Assembly (NCBI RefSeq): GCF_028640845.1
Contig: NC_080541.1
Span: 161,146,502 to 161,210,501 of the forward strand
Direction of reading: 5' to 3'
From: Ahaetulla prasina
Lineage: Eukaryota; Chordata; Lepidosauria; Squamata; Colubridae
DNA length: 64,000 bases
Part shown: positions 43,796-54,799 of the stretch, piece after piece
How the letters are laid out: the number at the start of each line of letters is the position of its first letter
Position numbering within the stretch: position 1 is the first letter of the stretch
Made by a program: the position numbers and the translations under genes
The notes under the pieces: generated by a model
What the model saw: only the letters and a program-made list of their open reading frames with translations
What the model was told of the DNA's origin: nothing
Database searches by the model: none

Positions 43796-44554
43796 TATTC
43801 TTTAAAGAATTATATCTCATTTTGCCACCGAAAGTATCAAATGTACAGCCCAGTGATAAAATGTGGTCAATAAATATATAAGTGCAGCTATTCATTTTCT
43901 ACAAATCGGCAACATATGAGACGAAAATACTTTTTAAGATATAGTAGACACCCTGGTGATCTCTGCAGCATCTTCAGAAATCAAGGTGATCAAAATTGTC
44001 TCTAATAGAACTGATAAAAGCACCGAGTCATAGGTTCCTTTAAAGGAAGCCATGGTGCTAATCCAAATTACATTCATTCTGCCTGAATGATGTGGAGGGG
44101 AATCCTTACCCAAAAAGTGGAGGAGGGAAAGAATTACAGGTGAAATGAAAAATTGGCATTCTTGAAGAGGAGAAAAAAATCTGACTTGGATTCACTACTG
44201 CTCTAGTGCCATCTGGTGGACAAAGTTTCAAACCTTCAAATTTCTGGTGCCTCTGTTCCCGTATACCACGAGCCATCATTTTAAAATTTTCTGTCTTCCA
44301 AACGTGTCTCCGTTAAAGTCATCAACGCATTCCATGTATCAGTGAGATGACTGGGTGGACTATTGCACATACAGGCTTTCTTTTCTTTCGTGTCTTTGTG
44401 GAAAAAAAGTTAGACTTCTGCTCTCTGATGTCATGCAGTCAGACTTTTTGATTGGGGATTTTTTGGGAAACATGGATCGAGGGGAGTGAATGATTGCTTT
44501 TGCATGGAAAAATCCAGGTGTGTCTGAAAGCAGCTTTTGAAGCTCCTGGCCAAA
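43796..44554. other. No gene recognised
   Basis: AT-rich unique-looking sequence without an open frame above 60 codons. Confidence 0.4.
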
Positions 44555-44637
44555 CTGAGCAGTTTGGCAAACTGGTTGTTGGAAGAAATCATTAGGGCAG
44601 AGAACCGGTTGTTAAATTACTTGAATCCCACCACTGC
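44555..44637 (+). mobile_element. hAT family C fragment (7294 subtype)
   Basis: Contains gcaaactggttgttggaaga and ttgaatcccaccactg, matching the 3' half of the element at 7294-7663 with its middle deleted. Confidence 0.7.
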
Positions 44638-44709
44638 CCATACCCATGCATAACACATATACAAATGCTACATACATACATATATATACCTACACCCTTA
44701 CATATACAG

Positions 44710-44962
44710 CAGTGGTGAAATCCGATTTTTTTTACTACTTGGTGGGTGTGGTTTGGTGGGTGTGGCTTTGTGGACATGGCAGGGGACGGATACTGCAAAA
44801 TTCCCATTCCCTCCCCACTCCTGGGGGAAGGATATTGCAAAATATCCATTCCCACCCCACCCTGGGGCCAGCCAGAGGTGGTATTTGCCGGTTCTCCGAA
44901 CTACTCAAAATTTTCACTGCCAGTTCTCCAGAACCTGTCAGAAGCTGCTGGATTTCACCCCG
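44710..44962 (+). mobile_element. hAT MITE, family C
   Basis: Ends are cagtggtgaaatccg and ggatttcaccccg. The target copies are atatacag (44702-44709) and atatacgg (44963-44970). The middle lacks the first accggttctg motif. Confidence 0.85.
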
Positions 44963-45040
44963 ATATACGGCATATACATATATTAACTGTTATATTAATG
45001 TAACTGTTATCATGTATATTAACTAAATAAAATAAAACCA

Positions 45041-45460
45041 TAACCTACTACTAGATAAAGTAGAAAAATGTGGGTTAGACAGCACCACCACTAGATGGAT
45101 TCATAACTGGCTGACCAACTGCACTCAACGTGTAATCCTCAATGGAACTACATCCACATGGAGGGAAAGTATGAAGTGGAGTACCCCAAGGCTCTGTTTT
45201 AGGCCAAGTACTCTTCAACATCTTCATCAATGACTTGGACGAGGGGATAGATGCGGAACTCATCAAATTTGCAGATGACACCAAGCTGGCAGGAATAGCC
45301 AACACTCCAGAAGATAGGCTCAAGATACAAAAAGATCTTGACAGACTTGAACATTGGACACTATCTAACAAAATGAAATTCAACAGTGACAAAAGTAAGG
45401 TTCTACATTTAGGCCAAAAAACCAAAATGCACAGGTACCGTATATGTGGTACCTTAACAT
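45041..45460 (+). mobile_element. CR1, older plus-strand copy, part 1
   Basis: It encodes the middle of the CR1 reverse transcriptase. A 75-codon frame (45235-45462) reads from DEGIDAELIKFADDTKLAG, including the catalytic FADD, to YRICGTLT. A stop interrupts the motif just upstream (the GVPQGS region reads out of frame). Part 2 is at 47862-48170. Confidence 0.85.
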
Positions 45461-45690
45461 AACATAACAACAGAGTTGGAAGGGACCTTGGAGGCCTTCT
45501 AGTCCAACCCCCTGCCCAGGTAGGAAACCCTACACCATCTCAGTCAGATGGTTATCCAACATTTTCTTAAAAATTTCCAGTGTTGGAGCATTCACAACTT
45601 CTGCAGGCAAGTCGTTCCACTTATTTATTGTTCTAACTGTCAGGAAATTTCTCCTTATTTCTAAGTTGCTTCCTTATTTGATCAGTTTGA

Positions 45691-47199
45691 TCAGTTTCCA
45701 CCCATTGCTTCTTGTTCTACCCTCAGGTGCTTTGGAGAACAGCCTGACTCCCTCTTCTTTATGACAACCCCTGAGATATTGGAACACATCATGTCTATCA
45801 TGTCTCCTCTAGTCCTTCTTTTTATTAAACTAGACATACCCAGTTCCTGCAACCGTTCTTCATATGTTTTAGCCTCCAGTCCCCTAATCATCTTTGTTGC
45901 TCTTCTCTGCACTCTTTCTAGAGTCTCAACATCTTTTTTACATTGTGGCGACCAAAACTGGATGCAATATTCCAAGTGTGGCCTTACCAAGGCATTATAA
46001 AGTGGTACTAACACTTCACGTGATCTTGATTCTATCCCTCTGTTTATGCAGCCCAGAACTGTGTTGGCTTTTTTCGCAGCTGCTGCACACTGCTGGCTCA
46101 TATCTAAATGGTTATCCACTAGGACTCCAAGATCCCTCTCACAGGTACTACTATTGAGCAAGGTACCACATATACGGTACCGGTGCATTTTGTTTTTTTG
46201 ACCTAAATGTAGAACCTTACTTTTTTCACTGTTGAATTTCATTTTGTTAGATAGCGCCCAATGTTCAAGTCTGTCAAGATCTTTCTGTAACTTGAGCCTC
46301 TCTTCTGGAGTGTTGGCTATTCCTGCCAGCTTGGTGTCATCTGCAAATTTGATGAGTTCCGCATCTATCCCCTCGTCCAAGTTATTGATGAAGATGTTGA
46401 AGAGTACTGGGCCTAAAACAGAGCCTTGGGGTACTCCACTGCATACTTCCCTCCATGTGGATGTAGTTCCGTTGAGGACTACACGTTGAGTGCGGTTGGT
46501 CAGCCAGTTACGAATCCATCTGGTGGTGGTGCTGTCTAAACCACATTTTTCTACTTTATCTAGTAGTAGGTTATGGTCTACTTTATCAAATGCTTTACTG
46601 AAGTCCAAGTAAATTATATCGACAGCATTCCTCTGGTCTACTAATTTTGTCATTTTGTCAAAGAATGCGATAACATTAGTCTGGCATGATCTGTTTTTGA
46701 CAAACCCATGTTGGCTTTTGGTTATTACTTTGTTTGCTTCTAGGTGTTCGGTGATCCGTTGCTTGATTATCTTTTCCAGAATCTTCCCCAGTATTGAGGT
46801 CAGGCTGATAGGTCTGTAGTTTCCTGGGTCTGTTTTTTTTCCTTTTTTGAAGTTGGGAACTACATCAGCTCTTTTCCAGTCCTCTGGCAGCTCCCCTGTG
46901 CTCCAGGATCTTTGAAAGATATAGTTCAGTGGTTCTGAAATAACGTCTGCCAGTTCCTTCAGAACCTTGGGGTGTAATCCATCCGGTCCTGGTGATTTGA
47001 ACTCATCTAGGGTAGACAGGTGTTCACTTACCATTTTCTTCCCTATTTTAACTTGTGTTTCTAATCTGTTTTTTGTAGTGCTGTTTTTGATAGGTTGGAT
47101 TGTTTTTTCCTTTTGTGTAAAGACAGATACAAAATATGAGTTAAGTAGATCTGCTTTCTCTCTGTTGCTTGTCATCTTCTTGCCACTTTCTCCCAGCAA
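45691..47199 (-). CDS. CR1 ORF2 reverse transcriptase, open but N-terminally cut
   Basis: A 502-residue open frame with the non-LTR RT blocks in order: FKSPGPDGLHP (about 68), ADVVPNFKKGKKTDPGNYRPISL (about 110), QHGFVKNRSCQTN (about 165), YLDFSKAFDKVDH (about 195), GVPQGSVLGPVLFNIFIN (about 260), FADDTKLAG with the catalytic Asp pair (46336-46347 on the plus strand), and a C-terminal LERVQRRATKMI motif. In an autonomous element it copies CR1 RNA at the insertion site. Function is not expected here, since the endonuclease is incomplete and lies in other frames. The ATG is only the first in the open frame; native ORF2 begins upstream. Confidence 0.85.
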   Translation of the reverse strand: MLGESGKKMTSNREKADLLNSYFVSVFTQKEKTIQPIKNSTTKNRLETQVKIGKKMVSEHLSTLDEFKSPGPDGLHPKVLKELADVISEPLNYIFQRSWSTGELPEDWKRADVVPNFKKGKKTDPGNYRPISLTSILGKILEKIIKQRITEHLEANKVITKSQHGFVKNRSCQTNVIAFFDKMTKLVDQRNAVDIIYLDFSKAFDKVDHNLLLDKVEKCGLDSTTTRWIRNWLTNRTQRVVLNGTTSTWREVCSGVPQGSVLGPVLFNIFINNLDEGIDAELIKFADDTKLAGIANTPEERLKLQKDLDRLEHWALSNKMKFNSEKSKVLHLGQKNKMHRYRICGTLLNSSTCERDLGVLVDNHLDMSQQCAAAAKKANTVLGCINRGIESRSREVLVPLYNALVRPHLEYCIQFWSPQCKKDVETLERVQRRATKMIRGLEAKTYEERLQELGMSSLIKRRTRGDMIDMMCSNISGVVIKKRESGCSPKHLRVEQEAMGGN

Positions 47200-47718
47200 T
47201 GGGCCAATTGTTTCCTTGACTTTTTTCTTGTTTTTAACATGTTGGAAGAAGCTTTTTTGTTATTTTTTACTTTTGTACTTTGTTCATTGTGAGCCTTAGC
47301 TTTCCTCACTTCATCTTTACAGGCTCGGGCTATTTGCTGATATTCTGCCTTAGTTATTTGCCCCTCTTTCCACTTTTTATATTTGTCCTTTTTGTCTTTC
47401 AATTTGTCAGATAGTTCTTTATGCATCCATGCTGGTTTCTTTTGAGATCTATTATTTTTCTTCTTCATTGGTATTGTGTTAGACTGCGCTTTTATAATCT
47501 CACTTTTCAAAATTTCCTAAGCTTCTTGAGTCGTTTTCCCCCTGAGGATTCTCATCCATCCTTCTCAAGCTCTCTCTAAGTTTATTGAAATTAGCTCTCT
47601 TAAAGTCCAAGACTCTAGTTTGACTTTGTTCTACTACTTGTATTTGCTTAATGTTGAATTCCAATATTGCGTGGTCACTTGCCCCCAAGGTTCCTGTAGC
47701 TTCAACACCTTCTATCAT
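47172..47718 (-). pseudogene. CR1 ORF2 endonuclease end and linker, frameshifted
   Basis: Frame 47500-47718 contains GASDHAILEF, the conserved SDH end of APE-type endonucleases. Frame 47172-47510 holds a lysine-rich linker (KPAWMHKELSDKLKDKKDK). The linker frame overlaps the RT frame by 28 bp. Two frame changes therefore separate endonuclease, linker and RT. Confidence 0.75.
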
Positions 47719-47861
47719 TTCATATCTGTTAGTGAGAATTAAGTCCAGTATAGCTGATCCCCTTGTCGCCTTCTCTATTTTTTGGGAAACAAAGTTGTCT
47801 GCTAGGTTTGTTAGGAACCTGTTGGATCTTCCACTTGGTGCAGAGTTTGTTTCTTCCTCAA

Positions 47862-48170
47862 TAGTAGTAACTGTGAGAGGGATCTTGAAGTCGTAGTGGA
47901 CAACTGTTTAGATATGAGCCAGCAGTATGAAGCAATGGGTGGAAACTAATCAAGGAGAGAAGCAACCTAGAACTAAGGAGAAATTTCCTGACGGAACAAT
48001 TAATCAGTGAAACAACTTGCCTGCAGAAGTTGTAAATGCTCCAACACTGGAAATTTTTAAGAAAATGTTGGATAGCCATTTGTCTGAAATGGTGTAGGGT
48101 TTCCTGCCTGGACAGGGGGTTGGACTAGAAGACCTCCAAGGTCCCTTCCAACTCTGATATTATTATTATA
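47862..48170 (+). mobile_element. CR1, older plus-strand copy, part 2
   Basis: It resumes at ctcaatagtagtaactgtg, continuing the RT (RDLEVVVDNCLDMSQQYE-like reading), then jumps by internal deletion to the 3' end (caatgggtggaaactaatc, gaaatttcctgac, ccttccaactctgatattatt). About 0.4-0.5 kb of the consensus is missing between the two. Confidence 0.8.
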
Positions 48171-48245
48171 TAACTGTTAAAGATGTGAGAAAGCAATTCC
48201 ACAGGCAGAAGACCAGAAAACCTCTCAGTGGTCTATTCTATATAA

Positions 48246-48547
48246 CAATGATGGCTAACCTCTTCTGGACCGAGTGCCCAAAGCACGCTCCCAAACCCCC
48301 AAAATGCAATGTCAGTGCAGCCACGCCTCCTGTGCATGTGCACATGCCCCCCGCACGCCCCACGGTTTCCACACATGTATACGTGGCCCCTTCCTGCGCA
48401 TGCACAGCAGAGACTCGACGACCAGCTGGCTGGCAGGAGGCGTATGCGCATGCGTGGTGGAGCTGAACTGGGGCAACGGCTCGCATGCCCACAGAGAGGG
48501 TGTTGCGTGCCACCTGTGGCATGCGTGCCATAAGTTTGACATCAAGG
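48246..48547 (+). mobile_element. hAT MITE, family D
   Basis: Ends are caatgatggctaacctc and gtttgacatcaagg, with a perfect target duplication ctatataa (48238-48245 and 48548-48555). It contains one unit-like accagctggctggcagg segment, the precursor of the array at 8743. Frames of 93 and 110 codons here are artefacts. Confidence 0.85.
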
Positions 48548-48555
48548 CTATATAA

Positions 48556-49524
48556 TATGGCCTTAAACAAGTTTGCTTTACTTTAAGTGGACCATAGGTG
48601 ACATTTAGACAGTACAGCATCTCCTGCTACTTCTTGTTAATTCTTCAAATTTAATGGGATAAAAATTGTAGCCACTCAGTTTAATAGAAACAACTATCCT
48701 GCCTGGTATGCTAGACACCGTCAACGTTCACCAGCTTCTACCTTTTTTGGGGGGGGTGTCGCAGTTTATAAATCCCCTCTGCTCCCAACTCCTTAGGAAG
48801 TAAACTTTCTGGAGGAGAAACGATGAAGACCAGAATGTAGAATAGTTCTTTGAACTATCTCTCTGGACAAAGATGGCTTTTCAATTATCAGGAAGATTTT
48901 GATCAACAAGGTTTGCTCGTTTCTGTTTTTTACTGCAGTGGTGAATTTCCTTCAGTCCTTAGCCAAATAAGTTTGAAATACAAATTCAATTTTAAAAATA
49001 TATATATTCTTGAAATAAACAGAAAAAGGAGAACTAGAAAGTTGATTTTGGAAAGTTAAAAATGGATTAAGGATCCATATGGATTTGAAATAAGGTTTTG
49101 AAATTAATTATAACAATCCTTCCCATGAGAGAAAAGCTGTTGTTTTGAATTCTTTTTAAAAAAGTGGTAGGATGGGACTTTGAAAATTGTACACTAGAGG
49201 TAACTAGAAGGACAGATTATGTTTAAAGGAAAAGTGAATTTGACTTACTAATACAGAATGGAGCAAAAAATAAAGCAAAATACTTTAATGTTGGAGGATA
49301 TTTTTGAATAACAGACCCAGAAGTTAATTTTAAGAATGTCTGCCATTATAGGTAGATATGTAGTGTTTAAAAGATGATATGGAGGACGATCAAGTTTTAT
49401 CAGACAAAACTAAAACTGATTTGAATGAGGATTTAAAAAATGATAGACTACAAAAGCAATATAGTAAAATATTCTACACAGGATATACAAATGAAACCAT
49501 CTGGTGTTTTCACAATTACACAAA
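48556..49524. other. No gene recognised; A-rich, perhaps old L1
   Basis: Short lysine-rich open frames and A-rich composition (48850-49500) resemble eroded L1 coding sequence, but no motif is firm. Confidence 0.3.
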
Positions 49525-49532
49525 TAATAAAC

Positions 49533-49813
49533 TGGGGTGAAAGGGATTCCCTGACCCAGTTGAGGCAGGTGGTGAGCAGGTGGCGGCTCCGGGGCCTCGG
49601 GGAATGGCCCCTGGCCCCTGATCAAAGGGCGAGCAGGCAGCAAGTGGGTGACGAGCTGCCTTCCCAGTGTCCAGCTTGTGAAGGCTGGACTACGGGCCAT
49701 CGACTGGTTCGGGGGCATGGCCAGCCAGCGATTGCTACTGGTTCGGCGAACCAGACCCAATCTGCGCTACCTACTCGCCCGATCTGGTCCGATCCGGTAG
49801 CATTTCACCCCTG
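49533..49813 (+). mobile_element. hAT MITE, family C, diverged
   Basis: Ends are tggggtgaaagg and gcatttcacccctg. Flanks are taataaac (49525-49532) and taatgaac (49814-49821). The interior holds ggttcggcgaaccagac and ggtccgatccgg. A 144-codon frame running through it is an artefact. Confidence 0.7.
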
Positions 49814-50034
49814 TAATGAACCAATAAACCTGGATAACTTTCCCCTATTGGATTTACAAATAAAAATACTGTAAATTTTCAAAGAATTTTGTGAGAGGGG
49901 ACCAAAAAAAAAAAGAAATCAAATTCTAGGGCATGATTTGAAGGGATTAAAAACTAAGATTATTAAAAGTAAAAGGAAAGATTATAATATTGGTTTATTT
50001 GATCAAAATTAAATTAGGTACTTCAAATTCCCCT

Positions 50035-50246
50035 TTGGTTTTTAAGTGCGTCCCTTTTGGTTGTTAAACAAAACATCACATGATTGTCACTTGTGATTTG
50101 ATTTCTGCATTCTCCATTAACTCTGCTTGCTGCAAGCTGTAAGGGAAACATGAAAACAGCAACCACAAGTCGTAAGTCACTTTTTTCAGTGCCGTTGTAA
50201 TATCAAGCAGTCACTAAATGAACTGTTGTAAGTCGAGGACTACTTG
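50035..50246 (-). mobile_element. Tigger-like element (copy 11), truncated
   Basis: The right half remains: cacttttttcagtgccgttg, cactaaatgaactgttgtaag and tcgaggactacttg. The left half is deleted. Confidence 0.7.
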
Positions 50247-50998
50247 CATGCTGCGGGGGGGGGGGCAGGAAAAACAATCTTCTCTCCTTTATATTAAGAA
50301 TTACTGTTGCTGGGGCACGCTTTGTTTTGAAAATTTAAAGGGGCCCAAGGATTTTACTAATGAATCCTGAAAGAGCAAATTATAATATATATTTTTTTAG
50401 AATGGAATTCTCAGGCCTGGTACAATGAATAGTCACTCTTATAAATGTTACCAACAGGGAGCCTGTTAATAGTTATTTTCATAGTCTCTTGCATAGAAAG
50501 GAGGCAAGACTTCCCAGGGGCTGAGTTTGGACATAAAAGGAAATGCTGAAGGCTCCCAATGAAGTAAAGGAAGTGACGCCTGGTCCTCTTCAGCCTAATT
50601 CCTGAGGAACATCTAAAGTTTCTACTGCTCTCTTTTATTACGATTCATCACCTTAAGGCAGACGTGAACTAGATATTCAAAGAAGCGATTCCTTCGTACA
50701 GGATGATGGTAGGAGGGTGCCTCAGTTAAATAGGGCACATCACAACCACACGCCACAAGCTGGCAGCTATTGGATGCCTGACCAATATTCAAGTTACGGG
50801 ACGTGGCTTTTGAATGATCTGTCGGAATGGTTCTCTCTAGAAATATGGGATGGGATGGTGAGAAAAATTAAATTTGATTTCATTATAGTGAATGCTTTCC
50901 CCTCCCCCCCCCCCCCCCCCGGTCATATATTTCAGAGTTTTCCTTGATTCTTGCAACAAAAATTACAATTTGACTATTTTAACAGATGCTTAGGAGGG
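50247..50998. other. No gene recognised
   Basis: Homopolymer runs of G (50258-50267) and C (about 50905-50921). A frame at 50717-50947 is unrecognised. Confidence 0.4.
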
Positions 50999-51006
50999 GC
51001 ACGTAC

Positions 51007-51790
51007 CAATGGTGAAACCCAAATTTTTTTACTACCGGTTCTGTGGGCGTGGCTTGGTGGGCATGGTGTAGCTTGGTGGGCGTGGCAGGGGAAAGATACT
51101 GCAAAATCCCCATTCTCTCTGTCGTGTCCCACTCCTCCGCTGACAGCCCGGTCAGGGAAATCCGAATCAGGCGTGCCTCTGCAGCTCTGCCAAAGTCCTA
51201 GCAAAGTCCTCAGGGCAGGCAGGAGACCAGAAAGTGACTTCAGCAAGTTATGTTTAGACTTTGCCTGACTCAGAGAATGCCAGAAGCAGGTCCTTTATAT
51301 AGGCCATGGGGTGTGGCTCCATGACTCAGCACTTATCCAGGCCTGCCCCTCCCTTCCTTCTGTTGCCTCCGTCTATCAAGTCTTCTGACGCGAGGGTCAC
51401 TCCAGTCTGCAGCTGTTAGCAATTGACCTCCCTCAGGCTCACATGCTGTGGAGTAGGGGGAGGGGTCTAGTTGCTCCGTTTGCCTGGGCATGGAGCCAGA
51501 GCTGGGGGCTGGAGATACTTCCTCCTCTTCAGCCTGTCTGGGCATGGAGCCAGGGCTGGGGCCGGGAGGCATACTAGGACATTCCTCCGTGTTCGGAAGC
51601 AGATAAGAAGGCCCCGGCTGTGGTGAGATCGGACAAGACACAACACTCTCCCCATTTTGGGGCCAGCCAGAGGTGGCATTTGCCGGTTTTCTGAACTACT
51701 TAAAATTTCCACTAATGGTTCTCCGAACTGCTCAAAATTTCTGCTACCGGTTCTCTAGAACCTGTCAGAACCTGCTGGATTTCACCCCGG
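51007..51790 (+). mobile_element. hAT MITE, family C, split by a solo LTR
   Basis: Ends are caatggtgaaaccc and ggatttcaccccgg. The target copies are gcacgtac (50999-51006) and gcacatac (51791-51798). Removing 51120-51645 and one ctctc joins the two halves at the expected ccattctctccccattttgg. Confidence 0.85.
51120..51645 (-). mobile_element. Solo LTR, minus orientation
   Basis: A 526-bp segment with TG...CA ends (tgtcgtgtccc to gacacaaca, itself a short inverted repeat), flanked by the 5-bp duplication ctctc (51115-51119 and 51646-51650). On the minus strand a TATA-type tatataaa (51294-51301) lies about 350 bp in, as expected between U3 and R. Single LTRs arise by recombination between the two LTRs of an element. 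The family is unrelated in sequence to the gypsy element at 25230. Confidence 0.8.
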
Positions 51791-51903
51791 GCACATACAT
51801 GCCTTTTGGTGGCTCCATATCTTTCTTCCAGGAATCAGTAGCATGAAGTTTTCTCCTGGAGTTAATAGCTATAATCCTTTTATAGAAGATGAGGTCCTTT
51901 CTA

Positions 51904-52276
51904 CAGGTAGTCCTCAAATTACAACAGTTCATTTAGTAACCGTTTGAAGTTACAACAGCACTGAAAAAAGTGACTTAGGACCGTTTTTCACATTTATGAC
52001 ACTGCAGCATTCCCATGTTCGTGTGATTGAAATTCAGACACTTGGCAACTGACTCATACTTATGACCTTTGCCAATGTCCTGAGATCATGTGATCACCTT
52101 TTCGTGACTTTCTGACCAGCAAAGTCAACGGGGAAGCTAGGTTCACTTAACAACCTTGTTATTAACTTAAACAACTGCTGTGATTCACTTAACGACTGCA
52201 GCAAGAAAGGTCGTAAAATGGAGGTGTCTCACGAAAATGTTGGGCTCCATTATGGTTGTAATTCAAGGACTACCTC
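51904..52276 (+). mobile_element. Tigger-like element (copy 12)
   Basis: Ends are caggtagtcctcaaattac and ttcaaggactacctc, flanked by TA at the right. Interior landmarks are gtttgaagttacaacagcac and gagatcatgtgatcacc. Confidence 0.8.
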
Positions 52277-53079
52277 TATTTTTCTTTTCATCTTTCTGCT
52301 TCAATCCCAACATGCCGGTAGGAACAGTTTGATGAAGTTCCTTTATATGTCTACCTTTGCTAATTTCGAAATGTTTCTAGATTTGTTTCTTGAAAAAAAT
52401 AACAAATAAATGAATCTTTGGCTATTGGAAGGAAAATATTCTGCGCATACAAAAGAGCCCTGAGTCCTTTCCCAAGAAATGGGATTCCTTTTCCCCCACC
52501 CCCGCCCCTGCCTCTCAAGTTTACAGCATTGGAATGGGAAAGCAGTTAGCAATATTTCCTAAAGCCTGCACATGAGTTCTAGAGGTCAGTGTTTTGGCAA
52601 CCGTCTGTCCTTTCAGTAAAGGCAACCTATTTTTACCTGCTAGTGGCTACCCAGCATGCCTTGCTAAATACATAATTTCCACTGCCAAGAACTTGAGCCA
52701 ACATGAAATCAGCAGAGTGCAATGTTCTGGACAGTTGTCAAGGGAACAACTCTGAAATCTGACACAAAGGATTCTAGCTTTCTCGCATTCCCAAAGCCAT
52801 TTCTCTGCTTTCCCCCCACTTTATAAGCTGGTGTATATGATTGCATTTCATCGCCATCCTCAACTGAGCAGAACTGCGACAGACAAGGATATTGGATGAA
52901 CTATGAAAACTGAAGGAAAAAAAAAAAGATCTGTACATATAGAAATCAGAAACAGCCTGAAGAACACATCACAAATCATGGAGCTAAACCTTCAAGAACA
53001 TCTTACAATCAGGTGAAAGAGAGGCTTCATATGGATATAGATAAGATGCTGGTAGAGGAGGCATGCTGCGGATCCTGTC
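52277..53079. other. No gene recognised
   Basis: A-run near 52916-52926. No frame above 70 codons. Confidence 0.4.
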
Positions 53080-53340
53080 GGCTCAAATATTCTGGCTTTT
53101 GGGGGTCCAGAAAGAGGGCCTTCTCTGCTGTTGCTCCTCCCCTCTAGAATATCTTGCTGCCCCATGTGAAGTTGACTCCAACCCTCCTATCCTTCTGTAA
53201 GGGCCTAAAGACCTAGCTCTGCCAGCTGGCCTGGGCCCCAACATTACAGTGGAGATGGTTGACCGCGTAACAACAGATCCCACCTCCCCCATTCTGGTGC
53301 TGCCCTCCTCACGGTCCTTGGTTTTTAATTCTTGGTTTTT
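53080..53340 (+). mobile_element. L2-like LINE 3' region
   Basis: The segment with ccagaaagagggccttctctg, ctaaagacctagctctgcc and gggccccaacattac follows the L2/CR1-group 3' region. AT-rich tail repeats follow. Confidence 0.5.
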
Positions 53341-53504
53341 AATTTATTTATTAAATAAATAAAACAATTTAATTAATGAATTGTTATATAAATAAATTTA
53401 TTTAATAAATAAATAAAAATAATAAATAAAACATTTATATTTTAATTTATATATCTGTATCTGTATCTATACCTGTCTATATCTATATCTATCAATATAT
53501 ATCA

Positions 53505-53506
<2 letters not shown>
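53341..53506. repeat. AT-rich low-complexity tract
   Basis: taaataaat and atatctgtatctgtatc variants leading into the TATC array; probably grown from the LINE tail. Confidence 0.8.

Positions 53507-53562
<56 letters not shown>
53507..53562. repeat. (TATC)14 microsatellite
   Basis: Fourteen TATC units. On the other strand this is GATA, a repeat type abundant in snakes. Confidence 0.97.
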
Positions 53563-53699
53563 ATCTCCCTCAGTGTATGTGTGTGTTTCTGTTTCTGTCT
53601 CTATATTTTTGACTGTAAACCACCAGAATTATCTTATGTTAAGATGGGCAGCCAATAAATTTTATAAATAAATAAATAGACAATTAAAACTGAGAAAAA

Positions 53700-53930
53700 T
53701 AAAACTTTGAAATAGAATTTTCCACAAAAGATGATCATATAACAGCTAAAATGTACAAATTGTTATTAAGTTTTGAAACAGATGAAGAACGGGTTAAAGA
53801 TTGATGAAATGGGCTGCAATTTGGTTATAATAAAAATGGATCTATGGAAGAAAATGTGGGGAAGTGGTGTTACGTTGCCATGGTGTTATAATTTAAGAGA
53901 AAACTTTTATTAAACAATGTACTGAGGGCA
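53700..53930 (+). mobile_element. L1 ORF2 C-terminal fragment, part 1
   Basis: The translated plus strand shows broken L1 ORF2 C-terminal sequence (MYKLLLSFETDEERVKD, KWAAIWL with stops). It is interrupted by the MITE at 53939 and continues at 54376. Confidence 0.6.
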
Positions 53931-53938
53931 GGGGTGGG

Positions 53939-54367
53939 ATTCAGAAATTTTAGCAACCGGTTCTCTGCCAGGTTGCTGGGTGGCCGTGGCCATTGTGGGT
54001 GTGGCCTACTCGGCCTCCTGCACCATGGGGGGGACGTTTTTGCCTCCACAGATTCCGGAGGCTTTCCTTGAGCCTCTGGAAGGGCAAAAACAGCCTCCCC
54101 CAGGCTCCAGAGGCCCCCTGGAGGCCAGAAATGGGCCCATTTCTGGACTTCTGGAACTTCTAGTAGGCCCGTTTTTCGCCTCCCAGAGCCTATGCATGGG
54201 CCCTGCACTTACCTGGCATCCAAAACGGGCTGTGTGGAGACTCCTGGGAGGAGCGGGGTGGGGTGGGAGGGGTCAGCCACTCCTTGCAACAACCGGTTTG
54301 GCGAACCAGTTTAAAATTAAAATCTGGTTTGCCTGAACCGGTCCGAACCGGCTGAATCCCATCCCTA
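53939..54367 (+). mobile_element. hAT MITE, family C, long variant
   Basis: Ends are caggggtgggattcag and gaatcccatcccta, with a perfect target duplication actgaggg (53931-53938 and 54368-54375). The interior is GC-richer than the flanks. A 118-codon plus frame and a 112-codon minus frame are artefacts. Confidence 0.9.
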
Positions 54368-54375
54368 ACTGAGGG

Positions 54376-54790
54376 TATATAATGCCAGATAAATTGTCTA
54401 AAATGTATAAAGGAATATCAAATCAGTGCTGGAAATATGAAAAGGAAGAAGGGACTTTTTATTATGCATGATGGACTTGTGAAAAAGCAAAAAAAAAAAG
54501 GATATACAGTGTATTCATGCAATGATGCAAAAGATATTGTGGACTAATATGATGAAACTAAAATTATTTTATTGGGCCTTATGAATAAGGAGTTAGAAAA
54601 TAATTACGGGAAATTAATACTGTAGATGGCTAACTGTGGCAAAACTACTGTATGCAAAAAGTTGGAAAAACAATGCAATTCTTCCAGTGGAAGACTGGAT
54701 CATAAAAATAACTGATCTGGCAGAAATGGCAAAGCTGGCCAGTTTGGTAAAAACAATAAAGACTTTTTAAAAAAAGACTGGAATGTAGGA
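54376..54790 (+). mobile_element. L1 ORF2 C-terminal fragment, part 2
   Basis: Continuation of part 1: a CWKYEKEEGTFYYAWWTCEKAKK-type zinc-knuckle-like region read across stops, then LFYWALMNKELENNYGKLIL and ANCGKTTVCKKLEK. These fit the C-terminal tail of L1 ORF2p. Numerous stops show it is inactive. Confidence 0.6.
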
Positions 54791-54799
54791 AGAGGGCAG

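Larger units (their letters stand above)
45461..47861 (-). mobile_element. CR1, younger minus-strand copy nested in the older CR1
   Basis: The 3' end is at 45461 and its terminal short repeats read acataacataac on the plus strand. The 5' end is truncated near 47861 within the endonuclease. It covers the end of the endonuclease, the linker and the whole RT, plus the CR1 3' region (45461-45690). The older copy breaks at about ggtacctta/ctcaatag with no long target duplication, as is common for CR1. Confidence 0.85.

Noticed and set aside
54006..54336. Paired frames on both strands as small genes
   Set aside because: They lie wholly inside a hAT MITE with a perfect target duplication.
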